Origin: CAYSFW01 sp050329935
Lineage (GTDB): Bacteria; Pseudomonadota; Gammaproteobacteria; UWMA-0217
Length of the DNA: 64,000 nt
Direction: 5' to 3'
NCBI GenBank assembly: GCA_050329935.1
Contig: JBHJOI010000101.1
Location: forward strand, 15,217-79,216
The position numbers and the translations under genes are program-made. The notes under the pieces were generated by a model. That model saw nothing but the letters and a program-made list of their open reading frames with translations. It was not told the origin of the DNA and searched no databases. This document shows, piece after piece, positions 43,617 through 53,206 of the stretch. Positions within the stretch are counted from its first letter, which is position 1, and each line of letters starts with the position of its first letter.

Positions 43617-44211
43617 CCGCTGACGTTGTCGCGGTGGGGTCGAACTTGGCGCCATCTCCCGCCATTACCGTTCTGGAACCGCGGCGCAACACGCGCAGGC
43701 GTTGCCGGGCGCGGTAGTCACGCAGTACCAGCAAGCGCCAGAGTAATTGAACAACCCAATAGCCGAGCAAGGACGCCGTGATCGCGATGACGACACAGCC
43801 AAGCAGGAACGGCTTCCAGATTGTGAACAACACGGTGGAAAACCATTCGCTGGTCAGTTCAAAGTCGACATGAGCCGGCGGCAGATCAAGTAACCATTCG
43901 CCGAGTTTATATGCCCCATAGAACACCGGCGGCATCGTGATTGGATTGGTCAGCCACACCAACGCGACCGAAATTGGAAGGTTGACTCGCAACCAGATTG
44001 CGGTCAGGGCCGAGAAGAACATTTGCCCGGGCACCGGGGGCACCGGGATGAAGGCCCAAAACAGCCCAACCGCAAACGCCATCGAAACGGAATGTCGATT
44101 GAGATGCCAAAGATTCGGGTCGTGCAACCAGCGCGAAAGGGATTTCAGATTCGGATGCGCCCGTACCGCGTGAGGTTGCGGAAGAATCCGGCGAAAATAC
44201 CGTTTCGGCAT
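43540..44211 (-). CDS. DUF2062 membrane protein
   Basis: 223 residues. The DUF2062 core reads HLNRHSVSMAFAVGLFWAFI, then PVPGQMFFSALTAIWLRVNL and VWLTNPITMPPVFYGAYKLG, with two to three membrane segments and a final membrane helix near 130-155. Function unknown for the family. The C-terminal 45-residue Arg/Ala-rich tail is antisense to the end of lolD; it may be a recent extension. Confidence 0.82.
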   Translation of the reverse strand: MPKRYFRRILPQPHAVRAHPNLKSLSRWLHDPNLWHLNRHSVSMAFAVGLFWAFIPVPPVPGQMFFSALTAIWLRVNLPISVALVWLTNPITMPPVFYGAYKLGEWLLDLPPAHVDFELTSEWFSTVLFTIWKPFLLGCVVIAITASLLGYWVVQLLWRLLVLRDYRARQRLRVLRRGSRTVMAGDGAKFDPTATTSAVTVAEASHPRGDRSDRAAAPKPDHA

Positions 44212-44298
44212 ACGTTTAGGCAGTCACGAGGTACAGGCGTGGTTGGAAGCGGACCGAGTGCGGCGCTAGCTTAGCCGAAGTACCACAGTATTTTCATC

Positions 44299-46617
44299 AT
44301 GCTGGTTCTCACTTTTGGCTTTCTGACGGGCGTGCTGTACTTGCAGTCGTTCGCGATTCTTCCGGGTCTAGGTTGGGTGTCGGCCGCGGTACCGGCGCTC
44401 GCTGTGCTGTTTCTGCATCCGCGCTGGCGTTGGCCGGCGGCGGCCGTCGTTGGGTTCTGCTGGGCCTTGCTACAAGGGCATCTCCAACTGTATCCGAGCC
44501 TCGATGAGTCGTTGATCGGCAAGGATCTCACGATTGAAGCGCGAGTGGTCGGCGTGCCCGAGGTCCAGCCCGATCGCATTAGGTTCACGGTGACGCCGGC
44601 TGCCTCGGCGGTGGATCGGGCACCGCCTTTACCCGATCGGATCCTGCTTACTTGGTATCGCGATCGACAGACCGTGGCGACCGGCGAGGTCTGGCGTTTA
44701 CGGGTGCGACTGCGTGAACCGCGCGGGTTCTCGAATCCGGGCGGATTTGACTACGAGCGCTGGTTGTTCGAGCAGGGCGTTCGCGCGGTGGGTAGCGTTC
44801 GTGTTGACACCGCGAATCAGCGTCTGGCAGAGGCGGGCTGGAGTGTCGATGCCACCCGCGCGGCGATTTCACAGCGCATTTCGGCGTTGGTCGGCGAGCA
44901 TCCGCAAGTCGGTGTGATCAAGGCATTGGCGCTCGGTATGCGGCAGGAGATGTCGCAAGCGACCTGGGAGGTATTTATCCAGACCGGCACCAACCACCTG
45001 ATGGCGATCTCTGGGCTTCATATCGGCTTGGTTGCGTTGCTCGGATTCGTGAGTTTCAAGGCGGTGTGGCGTTGGGTGCCGCGGTTGATGTTGTGGGTCC
45101 CGGCGCAACGCGCGGCGGCGCTGGCCTCGCTGCTGTTCGCGGGCGTTTACGCGGCGCTCGCCGGCCTGTCCGTTCCGACCCAACGCGCGCTGATCATGCA
45201 GGCCGTGATCGTATTGGCAGTGTGGTTCGGTTGGCGCCTGAGCGCGACCTCGACCCTCGCCACCGCGCTATTGGCGGTGCTGTTATATGACAGTCTCTCA
45301 GTGCTCTCGGTGAGCTTCTGGCTCAGCTTCGGCGCGGTGGCATGGCTGTTGTGGCTGGCGCGAATGCATCACGGCATGCGCGGTCCGGGTGCCTGGATCG
45401 GCATGCAACTCGGCATCTCACTAGGATTGCTACCGCTCACCATCTGGATGTTCGGCCAGGGCGCGCTGATCTCGCCGCTGGCGAATCTGTTGGCGGTGCC
45501 CTGGGTGAGCTTCCTGGTGGTGCCGCTGGTGTTGCTCGGGGTGGTCGCGATCGGCATCTCCGATTCCGCCGCGCGGGTGTTGCTGGAACTCGCGGGTGTT
45601 TTACTTGAGTGGCTGCTGCTTGGACTACAACAGCTTTCCGCATTGCCCTATGCATTCGTGCGGCTACCCGCGGCGCCGTGGTGGCTGACAGCGGGTGCGT
45701 TCGTGGGTTTGCTGATCGTGTTTGCCCCACGTGGAATTCCGGTGCGCGTGCTCGGTCTTGCGCTGCTCGTACCGCTGGCGGGATTCAGGCCGACCGGGCC
45801 GCGCGAGGGCGAGTTCCGCTTGACGGTGCTTGATGTCGGCCAGGGCCTTTCGGTGGTCGTGCGGACGCGACACCACACGCTGGTTTATGACACCGGCCCC
45901 GCGTTCAGCCCAAGCTTCACCGCGGTCCGGACCGCAGTGCTGCCCTACCTGCGACATGTCGGTGTTGGACGTATCGAGCGTCTCGTGATCAGTCACGACG
46001 ATCGAGACCACTCCGGCGACTATCGGGCGCTCATGGCGGAACTTCCGGTTCAGGCGCTTTATCACTCCAAGCCGTCGGTGGCGCCGGGCGCGCTGCCTTG
46101 TCTCGACGGTGAAACCTGGCGCTGGGACGGCGTCGAGTTCGACTTTGTCCACCCGTCGCCGGGTCTGGATCGATCCGATAACGATATGAGCTGCGTGCTG
46201 CGGATTCGCGGCGCGAGCGGTAGTGTTCTATTGACCGGCGATATAGAACGTGGCGTCGAAGCGGAACTGGTACGACGGCACGAAGCGAATCTCGCGAGCA
46301 CGGTGATCGTCGCCCCACATCACGGTAGTCGCAGCTCTAGCAGCGCTGAACTGATCGCGGCGGTTCAACCGCGCTATGTCGTCTACAGCGCTGGATACCG
46401 CAACCATTTTCGGTTCCCAAGTGCGGAAGTCGTCGAGCGTTACCGCGCCGCGGGCGTGCAGGCACTGCGTACGGATTTGGATGGCGCGCTGACCTTGAAC
46501 TTCGCGTCTGAACCGGGCGTTGTCGCGGTGGAGCGCTACCGCGATACGCGCCGGCGCTACTGGCAACAACCGCAGAGTGACCCACTCGACACGGTTCGCG
46601 TTTCGCCAGATGTTTAA
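44299..46617 (+). CDS. comEC: DNA internalisation-related competence protein ComEC/Rec2
   Basis: Inner-membrane channel for uptake of single-stranded DNA. It has 772 residues: an N-terminal DUF4131-type region, the central competence domain with many membrane helices (TNHLMAISGLHIGLVALLGF is diagnostic) and a C-terminal metallo-beta-lactamase-like domain (LDVGQGLSVVVRTRHHTLVY, SHDDRDHSGD, VIVAPHHGSRSSSS). Next to exbB/exbD/msbA, a common arrangement. Implies potential for natural transformation. Confidence 0.95.
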   Translation: MLVLTFGFLTGVLYLQSFAILPGLGWVSAAVPALAVLFLHPRWRWPAAAVVGFCWALLQGHLQLYPSLDESLIGKDLTIEARVVGVPEVQPDRIRFTVTPAASAVDRAPPLPDRILLTWYRDRQTVATGEVWRLRVRLREPRGFSNPGGFDYERWLFEQGVRAVGSVRVDTANQRLAEAGWSVDATRAAISQRISALVGEHPQVGVIKALALGMRQEMSQATWEVFIQTGTNHLMAISGLHIGLVALLGFVSFKAVWRWVPRLMLWVPAQRAAALASLLFAGVYAALAGLSVPTQRALIMQAVIVLAVWFGWRLSATSTLATALLAVLLYDSLSVLSVSFWLSFGAVAWLLWLARMHHGMRGPGAWIGMQLGISLGLLPLTIWMFGQGALISPLANLLAVPWVSFLVVPLVLLGVVAIGISDSAARVLLELAGVLLEWLLLGLQQLSALPYAFVRLPAAPWWLTAGAFVGLLIVFAPRGIPVRVLGLALLVPLAGFRPTGPREGEFRLTVLDVGQGLSVVVRTRHHTLVYDTGPAFSPSFTAVRTAVLPYLRHVGVGRIERLVISHDDRDHSGDYRALMAELPVQALYHSKPSVAPGALPCLDGETWRWDGVEFDFVHPSPGLDRSDNDMSCVLRIRGASGSVLLTGDIERGVEAELVRRHEANLASTVIVAPHHGSRSSSSAELIAAVQPRYVVYSAGYRNHFRFPSAEVVERYRAAGVQALRTDLDGALTLNFASEPGVVAVERYRDTRRRYWQQPQSDPLDTVRVSPDV

Positions 46618-46666
46618 TTCCGCTATCATTTGCGCCCTCGTAAAGGATTTGCATGGTCGGAGACAC

Positions 46667-47272
46667 GTGTTTGAATTGGTAAAAGCCGGCGGCGTGCTAA
46701 TGCTGCCGATCATCATCTGCTCGGTGGTCGCGCTCGCGATCATTCTCGAGCGTTTCTGGACCCTGCAACGCAAGAAGATCATTCCGGATCAATTGGTGTC
46801 GAAGGTCTGGCACTGGGTACAGCAGCAGCAACTTACCTCCGAGCGGCTGCACGAGCTGCGCGCCGGTTCGCCGTTGGGGCAAATCCTGGCCTCCGGGTTG
46901 ATCAACGCGAATCAATCACGCGACCTCATGAAAGAGGCGATCGAAGACACCGGGCGCCATGTGACGTTGCAACTCGAACGCTTCCTCAACACGCTGGGGA
47001 CCATTGCCTCGATATCGCCGCTGCTGGGTTTGCTGGGCACGGTACAGGGCATGATTCAGATCTTCAGCGTGATCACCAGCGTCGGCGTCGGTGACGCCAC
47101 GCAGTTGGCCGGCGGCATCGCGACCGCGCTGGTTACCACCGCGGCCGGCCTGATCGTCGCGATTCCGAGTTTGTTCTTCTATCGATACTTCCGTGGCAAG
47201 GTCGATGAGTTGATCGTCGAGATGGAAAAAGAGTCGCTGAAGCTCGTCGATGCGTTTCACGGCGGTCGTTGA
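46667..47272 (+). CDS. exbB: MotA/TolQ/ExbB-family proton channel protein
   Basis: 201 residues from GTG 46667, supported by GGAG six bases upstream; the longer reading from 46520 would overlap comEC by about 98 bases. It has three membrane segments: KAGGVLMLPIIICSVVALAI, then the TIASISPLLGLLGTVQGMIQ region and GIATALVTTAAGLIVAIPSL. It pairs with the ExbD-type gene. Located in the comEC-msbA-lpxK cluster, it is of the type often found there, with unproven substrate. Confidence 0.92.
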   Translation: MFELVKAGGVLMLPIIICSVVALAIILERFWTLQRKKIIPDQLVSKVWHWVQQQQLTSERLHELRAGSPLGQILASGLINANQSRDLMKEAIEDTGRHVTLQLERFLNTLGTIASISPLLGLLGTVQGMIQIFSVITSVGVGDATQLAGGIATALVTTAAGLIVAIPSLFFYRYFRGKVDELIVEMEKESLKLVDAFHGGR

Positions 47273-47294
47273 GCGGGTATAGAGGGTTATCGAG

Positions 47295-47720
47295 GTGAAT
47301 TTTCGCACCCGCAGAAGCGAGGAGGTCGGAATCGACCTGGCGCCTTTGATCGACGTCGTATTCATGTTGTTGATTTTTTTCATGGTCACGACCACGTTCA
47401 AGCCCGCCGCGCAGCTCAAGATCGACCTGCCCGAGGCCACCACGGGCGCCAAGCCCCAGGACGATGAAACACTCGAGATCGCAATCGACGCCACCGGCAA
47501 GTACTACGTGAACGGAGTCGAGGTCGCCAGTATTCAGCCGCGCGCGTTGATGATGTCGGTGCAACACGCGCGGGGCGAGCGTACCGCGCCCCTGGTTGTG
47601 ATCAAGGCCGACGGCAAGGCGCCGCACCAGTCGGTGATCACCGCCATGGACGTGTCGGGCAAGCTCGGATTGTCGCGTATATCCATCGCCACCAATATCG
47701 CGAAAGAGCCAGGCAAGTAA
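47295..47720 (+). CDS. exbD: ExbD/TolR-family biopolymer transport protein
   Basis: 141 residues from a GTG start with AGAGGG eight bases before it. A single N-terminal membrane helix carries the conserved Asp (IDLAPLIDVVFMLLIFFMVT), followed by a periplasmic domain with LKIDLPEATTGAKP. It forms the proton-driven complex with ExbB, energising an unidentified outer-membrane or envelope process. Confidence 0.93.
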   Translation: MNFRTRRSEEVGIDLAPLIDVVFMLLIFFMVTTTFKPAAQLKIDLPEATTGAKPQDDETLEIAIDATGKYYVNGVEVASIQPRALMMSVQHARGERTAPLVVIKADGKAPHQSVITAMDVSGKLGLSRISIATNIAKEPGK

Positions 47721-47861
47721 GCGTCACTTTCGCATCGCCGCGCGACCGCGTGGGGCCGGGCCTCAAGACGGCGCGGCACACCAACAGTTGTTACCGAACG
47801 CCATGGTTTTAAGTACACAGGATTACAGTCGTACGTGCCGCGGGGAGTGCGTCGCACCGGC

Positions 47862-49694
47862 ATGACCGTGACCGCTCCAGGCATCTATCGGCGCTTGCTG
47901 GGCTACAGCGTCAAGCAATGGCCGCTCATGGCGCTCGCGATCGGTAGCATGATCGTTACGGCGGCGGCGGAAACCGGCTTTGCCGCGCTCATGAAGCCGC
48001 TGCTGGATGGCAGTTTCGTCGCGCGCGATCCGCAAGCCATTCGCTGGTTGCCGATCTGGCTTGTAATTATCTTCACGGTCGCCGGCATCGCTTCATTCAT
48101 CACGGGGTATGCGATGACCCGCGTGGGTCGTTCCGTGATCCAGACATTGCGGGCGCGGATGTTTGGTCAGTTTCTGGCGATGCCGGCAACATTTTTCGAC
48201 AACGCCAACAGTGGCGGATTGATTTCAAAGATTTCCTACGACGTGGAGCAGGTCGCGGAAGCCGCGACCAGCAGTGTAACGGTCCTGATTCGCGACACGC
48301 TTACCGTGATCGGATTGTTGAGTTGGATGTTCTATCTCAACTGGCAGATGACGCTAGGACTGCTGATCGTCGCGCCATTTATCGCAGCGATCGTGCGGGT
48401 CGTCACCCGTGGCTACCGGCGCTACAGTTCCAGCATCCAGCGCTCGATGGGGGAGGTCACGCACCTGACCCAGGAGGTGATCGAAGGGCACCGGGTCGTC
48501 AAGGTGTTTGGTGGTCAAAGCTACGAGCGTGCCCAGTTCGAAGTGGTGAATGCGCGCAACAGCAAGCTGCATCTTAAAATGGCCATGCTGCGCTCGGCCA
48601 GCACACCCATCGTGCAACTATTGGTCGCAGTGGCGCTCGCGGGCATGATTTTTTACGCGACACAGGAATCGTTGCAGGATGTCATCACGGTCGGCGCGTT
48701 CATGTCGTTCATGACCGCGATGATGATGCTGCTCACGCCAATCAAGCGCTTGACCGACGTCAACGCCACGATCCAGCGCGGGCTGGCCGCGGGTGCCAGT
48801 GTCTTTCAGATCATCGACGAGCCGGTCGAGATTGATGAAGGCACGCGCCGCCTGGGACGGGCGCGCGGCCGCATCGAGTTCCGACACGTATATTTCCGCT
48901 ACGCGATCAATAAGCCCTATGTGATCGATGATCTCTCGCTGGTGGTCGAACCCGGCGAGACCGTCGCACTGGTTGGGCGTTCCGGCGGCGGCAAGACGAC
49001 GTTGGTCAATCTCGTGCCTCGGCTCTATGATGTCACCGCGGGTCAGGTGCGGATCGACGATATCCCGGTACACGAACTCGGCCTACAGGATCTGCGCGAC
49101 CAGATTGCCTATGTGGGACAGCACGTCACATTGTTCAACGATACCATCCGCAACAATATTGCCTACGGTCGCCTGAACGAAGCCAGCGAGGCAACGATAA
49201 TCGAAGCCGCGCGTGCCGCGAATGCGTGGGAGTTCATCGAGGCGCTGCCGCTGGGGCTCGACACGCCCGTTGGCGAGCGTGGATTATTGCTCTCCGGCGG
49301 TCAAAGGCAACGTCTTGCAATCGCGCGGGCATTACTGAAAGACGCGCCGATCCTGATCCTCGACGAGGCCACCGCGTCGCTCGACACCGAATCCGAGCGT
49401 CTGATTCAGGATGCATTGCATCGATTGTCGCAAGGCCGGACGACGCTGGTGATCGCGCATCGTCTTTCGACCATCGAACGTGCCGACCGGATCGTGGTGG
49501 TGCAGAACGGCGATATCGTTGAATCGGGCACTCATCAGACCCTGCTCGAACAATCTGGCGCTTACGCGCGGCTCTACCGCATGCAGTTCCGCGACAATGA
49601 CCCGACGTCGACGGAACCCGCCGAAGCGGAGTCCACCGATATGCCGTCCGCAGCGCTCGAGTTCGAACAACGGCACGCGCATGGCGTGGATTGA
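47862..49694 (+). CDS. msbA: Lipid A export ABC transporter (flippase) MsbA
   Basis: Homodimeric ABC exporter that flips lipid A-core across the inner membrane. About 610 residues from ATG 47862; a GTG at 47835 would add nine residues. It has six membrane helices (about 1-310), with AETGFAALMKPLLDGSF typical of MsbA. The ATPase domain has Walker A GRSGGGKTT (about 372), LSGGQRQRLAIARALL and LILDEATASLD. The end overlaps lpxK by 14 bases. Confidence 0.95.
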   Translation: MTVTAPGIYRRLLGYSVKQWPLMALAIGSMIVTAAAETGFAALMKPLLDGSFVARDPQAIRWLPIWLVIIFTVAGIASFITGYAMTRVGRSVIQTLRARMFGQFLAMPATFFDNANSGGLISKISYDVEQVAEAATSSVTVLIRDTLTVIGLLSWMFYLNWQMTLGLLIVAPFIAAIVRVVTRGYRRYSSSIQRSMGEVTHLTQEVIEGHRVVKVFGGQSYERAQFEVVNARNSKLHLKMAMLRSASTPIVQLLVAVALAGMIFYATQESLQDVITVGAFMSFMTAMMMLLTPIKRLTDVNATIQRGLAAGASVFQIIDEPVEIDEGTRRLGRARGRIEFRHVYFRYAINKPYVIDDLSLVVEPGETVALVGRSGGGKTTLVNLVPRLYDVTAGQVRIDDIPVHELGLQDLRDQIAYVGQHVTLFNDTIRNNIAYGRLNEASEATIIEAARAANAWEFIEALPLGLDTPVGERGLLLSGGQRQRLAIARALLKDAPILILDEATASLDTESERLIQDALHRLSQGRTTLVIAHRLSTIERADRIVVVQNGDIVESGTHQTLLEQSGAYARLYRMQFRDNDPTSTEPAEAESTDMPSAALEFEQRHAHGVD

Positions 49695-50718
49695 GCGCCA
49701 TTGGTACCACAATGGTCCCGTCGCGTTTGGTCTTTGGCCACTGTCTCTCCTTTACTGTGGGTTGTCGCGTTGGCGGCGCGAACGGTTGACGCGTCAGGTC
49801 AAACGACCCGCCCGGGCGGTACCCGTGATCGTCGTTGGCAATATCAGTGTGGGCGGTACCGGCAAGACGCCGGTGGTCATCTGGCTCGCCGAATACCTCA
49901 GGGTTCATGGATACCGCCCCGGCATCGTTAGCCGCGGTTATGGCGGACGCAGGATCGAAACCCCGCGGCAGGTCACCAGCAACAGCGACGTGCGCGAGGT
50001 CGGCGACGAAGCGCTGTTGATCGCCAGGCGAACCGGTTGCCCGACCTGGGTATGCGCCGATCGGGCCAGCGCGATGGACGCGTTGTTGCGCGACGAACGC
50101 ATCAGCGTCGTGATCAGCGATGACGGGTTACAGCACTACCGGATGCACCGTGATATCGAGATCGCGATGATCGACGGTGCGCGGCGATTCGGCAATGGAC
50201 TCTGTCTACCCGCCGGACCGCTACGCGAGCGACCGTCGCGATTGGAGGAGGTCGATTTCCGCCTGGTGAGCGGCGCACTCGCCGACGAGGGCGAATTCGC
50301 GGTCGAATACGCCGGTGACGAGCTCGTGAATCTGCAAAACCCTTTGCGTCGTCTGCGGCTCGATGATCTGAAGGGCAGTGTGGTTCACGCCGTCGCCGGG
50401 CTGGGGAATCCCGCACGTTTTTTTCGTCGACTGGAGGACGCCGGTTTGCATCCGACGCGTCACGCGTTCCCGGACCACCACCAGTATCGGCGTGAAGATC
50501 TTGATTTCAAGGACAATCTGTCGGTCATAATGACCGAAAAGGATGCGGTAAAATGCACCGTGTTCGCGAACCCGCGCTATTGGTACCTGCCCGTCACGGC
50601 ACGGCCGGACCCGCGTTTCGCGCCACTGTTACTCAAGACGCTGAAGGATGTGGAACGTGGACAAAAAACTGCTCGATATCTTGGTTTGCCCGGTCACCAA
50701 AGGCCCATTGGTCTATGA
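49681..50718 (+). CDS. lpxK: Tetraacyldisaccharide 4'-kinase
   Basis: Phosphorylates the lipid A precursor disaccharide at the 4' position at the inner membrane. 345 residues from ATG 49681 inside the msbA end. It has an N-terminal amphipathic/membrane helix, P-loop VVGNISVGGTGKTPVVIWLA (about 50-70), IVSRGYGGR, ISDDGLQHYRMHRDIEI and a C-terminal MTEKDAVK. Its tail overlaps the start of the Trm112-type gene. Confidence 0.96.
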   Translation: MAWIERHWYHNGPVAFGLWPLSLLYCGLSRWRRERLTRQVKRPARAVPVIVVGNISVGGTGKTPVVIWLAEYLRVHGYRPGIVSRGYGGRRIETPRQVTSNSDVREVGDEALLIARRTGCPTWVCADRASAMDALLRDERISVVISDDGLQHYRMHRDIEIAMIDGARRFGNGLCLPAGPLRERPSRLEEVDFRLVSGALADEGEFAVEYAGDELVNLQNPLRRLRLDDLKGSVVHAVAGLGNPARFFRRLEDAGLHPTRHAFPDHHQYRREDLDFKDNLSVIMTEKDAVKCTVFANPRYWYLPVTARPDPRFAPLLLKTLKDVERGQKTARYLGLPGHQRPIGL

Positions 50719-50848
50719 CGCCGACCGTCAGGAACTCATTTCTCGCAGCGCTCGGTTGGCTTATCCGATCCGCGATGGCGTGCCGGTCATGCTGGAGGAC
50801 GAGGCACGCAAGATGACTGCCGACGAGGTCGATCAGTACCGCAAATAG
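50657..50848 (+). CDS. ycaR: Trm112 / YcaR-family protein
   Basis: 63 residues, starting VDKKLLDILVCPVTKGPLVY. I choose GTG 50657 because GAAGGA lies 8 bases upstream and it matches relatives; ATG 50648 would overlap that site. Features are LLDILVCPVTKGPL and the LAYPIRDGVPVMLEDEAR tail. Only one of the family's Cys pair is kept (CPVT instead of CPxC), so zinc binding is doubtful. It normally sits between lpxK and kdsB, but kdsB is absent here. Confidence 0.88.
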   Translation: MDKKLLDILVCPVTKGPLVYDADRQELISRSARLAYPIRDGVPVMLEDEARKMTADEVDQYRK

Positions 50849-50948
50849 CGCGTTGGATGCGGTCCGAATGGCGGGGCGGCAGACTTGCTGACGAACGTGG
50901 TACGCGCCGCGATAGGGTGCGGCGATCAACCCACCCTCGCCCAAGCGG

Positions 50949-51239
50949 CTAGTTACCGGGGGTGAGCCCCGCCGCCAGACACGCTTCCAGCGTTGGATGT
51001 AGCGCGTCGTGGTCGACCTCGCTACGGAATGGCACGGTCCAGAACCGCGGCGCACGGCGCTTGGCGAGACCGAATTGATCGACCTGCACCGTGTGGTGGC
51101 CACCGATTTCCTGCAATACGACCAAGGCGTCGTTGACGAGAACCTCCACTACGATCACCCAGCTCTGTTCGACTCGTAACCGCTGTCCGCGCAAGGCATT
51201 CAAGCGGGCGGCGAGTTCGTGGTCGGGCGGTGCCTGCAT
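50949..51239 (-). CDS. Small protein of unknown function
   Basis: 96 residues from ATG 51239 (MQAPPDHELAARLNALRGQR). It has no signal peptide or membrane segment. Beta-strand-rich stretches QSWVIVVEVLVNDALVVLQE and GHHTVQVDQFGL suggest a small alpha/beta fold. No family recognised. It lies about 110 bases after aat on the same strand and may share its transcript. Confidence 0.55.
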   Translation of the reverse strand: MQAPPDHELAARLNALRGQRLRVEQSWVIVVEVLVNDALVVLQEIGGHHTVQVDQFGLAKRRAPRFWTVPFRSEVDHDALHPTLEACLAAGLTPGN

Positions 51240-51347
51240 GGTATTAGATCAGCGTTGCCGTCACGGACGGCCGGTGTCCGCCGTGACGATCAGGCGCGGC
51301 CCCGGCGCGCGTTGTGCCCCAATGAGCTGTCGGCAAGGACATGCGTG

Positions 51348-52010
51348 TCAAGTCTCCAGGTAGTTGTAGACGAACTCGGCGCGCGGCAGTGTCGTCGCAC
51401 CCATCGAAGTGAGATGCGGGTTTGGCAACTGGCAGTCGATCAGGGTGATTTCGCGCTGGAGCAGCCACTCCGAGAGGTGGACCAGGGCGATTTTCGAGGT
51501 ATCAGGCTCGATACTGAACATTGATTCGCCGGAAAACACCTTGGGTAGTAGTACGCCATAGAGACCGCCTACGAGTTCGCCCGCGGCGTTCCAAACCTCG
51601 ATCGAATGCGCGTGACCCAACCGGTGCAGCGCCGCGTAGGCGCTGACCATCTGCGGGCTGATCCAGGTGCCACGCGAACCCTTGCGCGGTGAGGCGCAGC
51701 CGCGCATGACGCGTTCGAACGCGGTATCGAGCGTGACCTGATAACTGCCGCGCTTGATCGATTTGCGCAAGCTGCGCGAGATGCGCAGTTGATCGCAGTG
51801 AATCACGGCGCGCGGGTCGGGCGACCACCACAGGATGGGTTGACCTTCCTCGAACCACGGAAAGATGCCGCGGCGATAGGCGTTCAACAGGCGTTGGGGT
51901 TGCAGATCGCCACCCACCGCGAGCAGTCCATCGGGATCCTTCAAGGCCTTTTCGACCGGCGGAAACTGGTCGTTCGGATCGTACGGGTCCAACCAGGCGA
52001 GTGCGGTCAT
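51348..52010 (-). CDS. aat: Leucyl/phenylalanyl-tRNA-protein transferase
   Basis: N-end-rule enzyme that attaches Leu or Phe to proteins with N-terminal Arg or Lys, marking them for ClpAP. 220 residues. Family signatures include GLLAVGGDLQPQRLLNAYRR, GIFPWFEEGQPILWWSPDPR and FSGESMFSIEPDTSKIALVH. The ATG overlaps the upstream acyltransferase stop by 4 bases. The arginyl-transferase (ate) partner common in relatives is not next to it. Confidence 0.96.
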   Translation of the reverse strand: MTALAWLDPYDPNDQFPPVEKALKDPDGLLAVGGDLQPQRLLNAYRRGIFPWFEEGQPILWWSPDPRAVIHCDQLRISRSLRKSIKRGSYQVTLDTAFERVMRGCASPRKGSRGTWISPQMVSAYAALHRLGHAHSIEVWNAAGELVGGLYGVLLPKVFSGESMFSIEPDTSKIALVHLSEWLLQREITLIDCQLPNPHLTSMGATTLPRAEFVYNYLET

Positions 52011-53176
52011 ACGATGTCAATGCGCTGCGACGGGGGCGTGCTGTCGTGTCGATAGGGTGAGTGAGCATAGACCGAGCGCAAATAATCCTCCATTACCAGT
52101 TGCTCGCGTCGGCAATAGTCGGCGAGTGCGGGGCGGAAGCGCGGATCGGCGATCCAGTGGGCCGACCACGTGCGGGTCGGCAAAAAACCACGCGGCACCT
52201 TGTGCTCGCCCTGAACGCCGGGCTCGAAACGCGTGAGTCCGTGCTCGATCGCGATCTCGTGGCCCTGGTAGTAGCAGGTCTCGAAGTGCAGGCTGTGAAA
52301 TTCGCGCTCGCATCCCCAATAGCGCCCGAACAGCGTGGCGTGGTCTCTGAAGAACAAGGCGCCGGCAACCATGTGTCCGGCGTGCCAGGCGCTGACCAGA
52401 ATCATGTGGTCGCCGAGTTCATCGCGCGCCGCGCTGAAAAAGTCGAGGGTCAGGGTCGCCAATCCATGGTGTTTGTCGAAGGTGTCGACGTAGAAGCGGT
52501 GAAACGTGGCCAAGTCGGCATCGCTGATCGCCGCGCCGGCGGCGCGCCGCATCTGGATACCCTGTTCCCCCACCCGGCGTCGCTCGCGTTTGACTTTTTT
52601 GCGCTTGTCGGCGGAGAAGCTCGCGAGAAAGGCGTCGAAATCGGCGTAGTCCTGGTTGTGCCAGTGAAAATTGACGCCCATGCGAGCGATCAGACCGGCG
52701 TCGCGCAGTGTTTCCAGGTCGCCGTCGTTGGGAAACAACCAGTGAACGCCGCTATGTTGCCCGTTTTCCGTGAGCCTCATCGCCGCCGCTATCAGCGCGC
52801 GTTCCACGGTTGGGCGATCGGCATCGGGTCGGCACAGCAGCCGGGCGCCGGTCGCGGGGGTATAGGGCACCGCGACGACCAGCTTGGGGTAGTAGTTCAA
52901 ACCCGCGCGTTGGTAGGCCTCGTCCCAAGCCCAGTCGAACACGAACTCGCCGTAGTAGTTGTACTTGACGTACATCGGCATCGCGCCGAGCAGATCGCCG
53001 GCGTCATTGTAGGCGCCAACGTGCAGCGGTTCCCAACCGAGGCGCGGTCCGACGCAACCGTGCGCTTCGAACGCAAGCAACACGCCGTGACGCAGAAACG
53101 GGTTGTCGCTGCCCGCGAGCGCATTCCACGCGGCGGGCGAGAAGTCGCTGAACGCGGTGTGGTAGCCGACCTTCAA
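52007..53176 (-). CDS. GNAT-type N-acyltransferase of the COG3146/DUF482 group
   Basis: 389 residues. The only in-frame start after the trxB stop is a TTG at 53176. It has a tandem GNAT-like fold with NPFLRHGVLLAFEAHGCVGP, KYNYYGEFVFDWAWDEAYQR, the basic AFSADKRKK-type region (SFSADKRKKVKRERRRVGEQ) and YWGCEREFHSLHFETCYYQG. Members are annotated as predicted acyltransferases or peptidoglycan-like enzymes; substrate unknown. It is between trxB and aat, coupled to aat. Confidence 0.85.
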   Translation of the reverse strand: MKVGYHTAFSDFSPAAWNALAGSDNPFLRHGVLLAFEAHGCVGPRLGWEPLHVGAYNDAGDLLGAMPMYVKYNYYGEFVFDWAWDEAYQRAGLNYYPKLVVAVPYTPATGARLLCRPDADRPTVERALIAAAMRLTENGQHSGVHWLFPNDGDLETLRDAGLIARMGVNFHWHNQDYADFDAFLASFSADKRKKVKRERRRVGEQGIQMRRAAGAAISDADLATFHRFYVDTFDKHHGLATLTLDFFSAARDELGDHMILVSAWHAGHMVAGALFFRDHATLFGRYWGCEREFHSLHFETCYYQGHEIAIEHGLTRFEPGVQGEHKVPRGFLPTRTWSAHWIADPRFRPALADYCRREQLVMEDYLRSVYAHSPYRHDSTPPSQRIDIV

Positions 53177-53206
53177 GCGCGCGAGACCGCGCCGATCCGC
53201 ACCGCC

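Noticed and set aside
46520..46666. Longer exbB start overlapping comEC
   Set aside because: The first 49 residues have no membrane or family character, and GTG 46667 has a good ribosome site.
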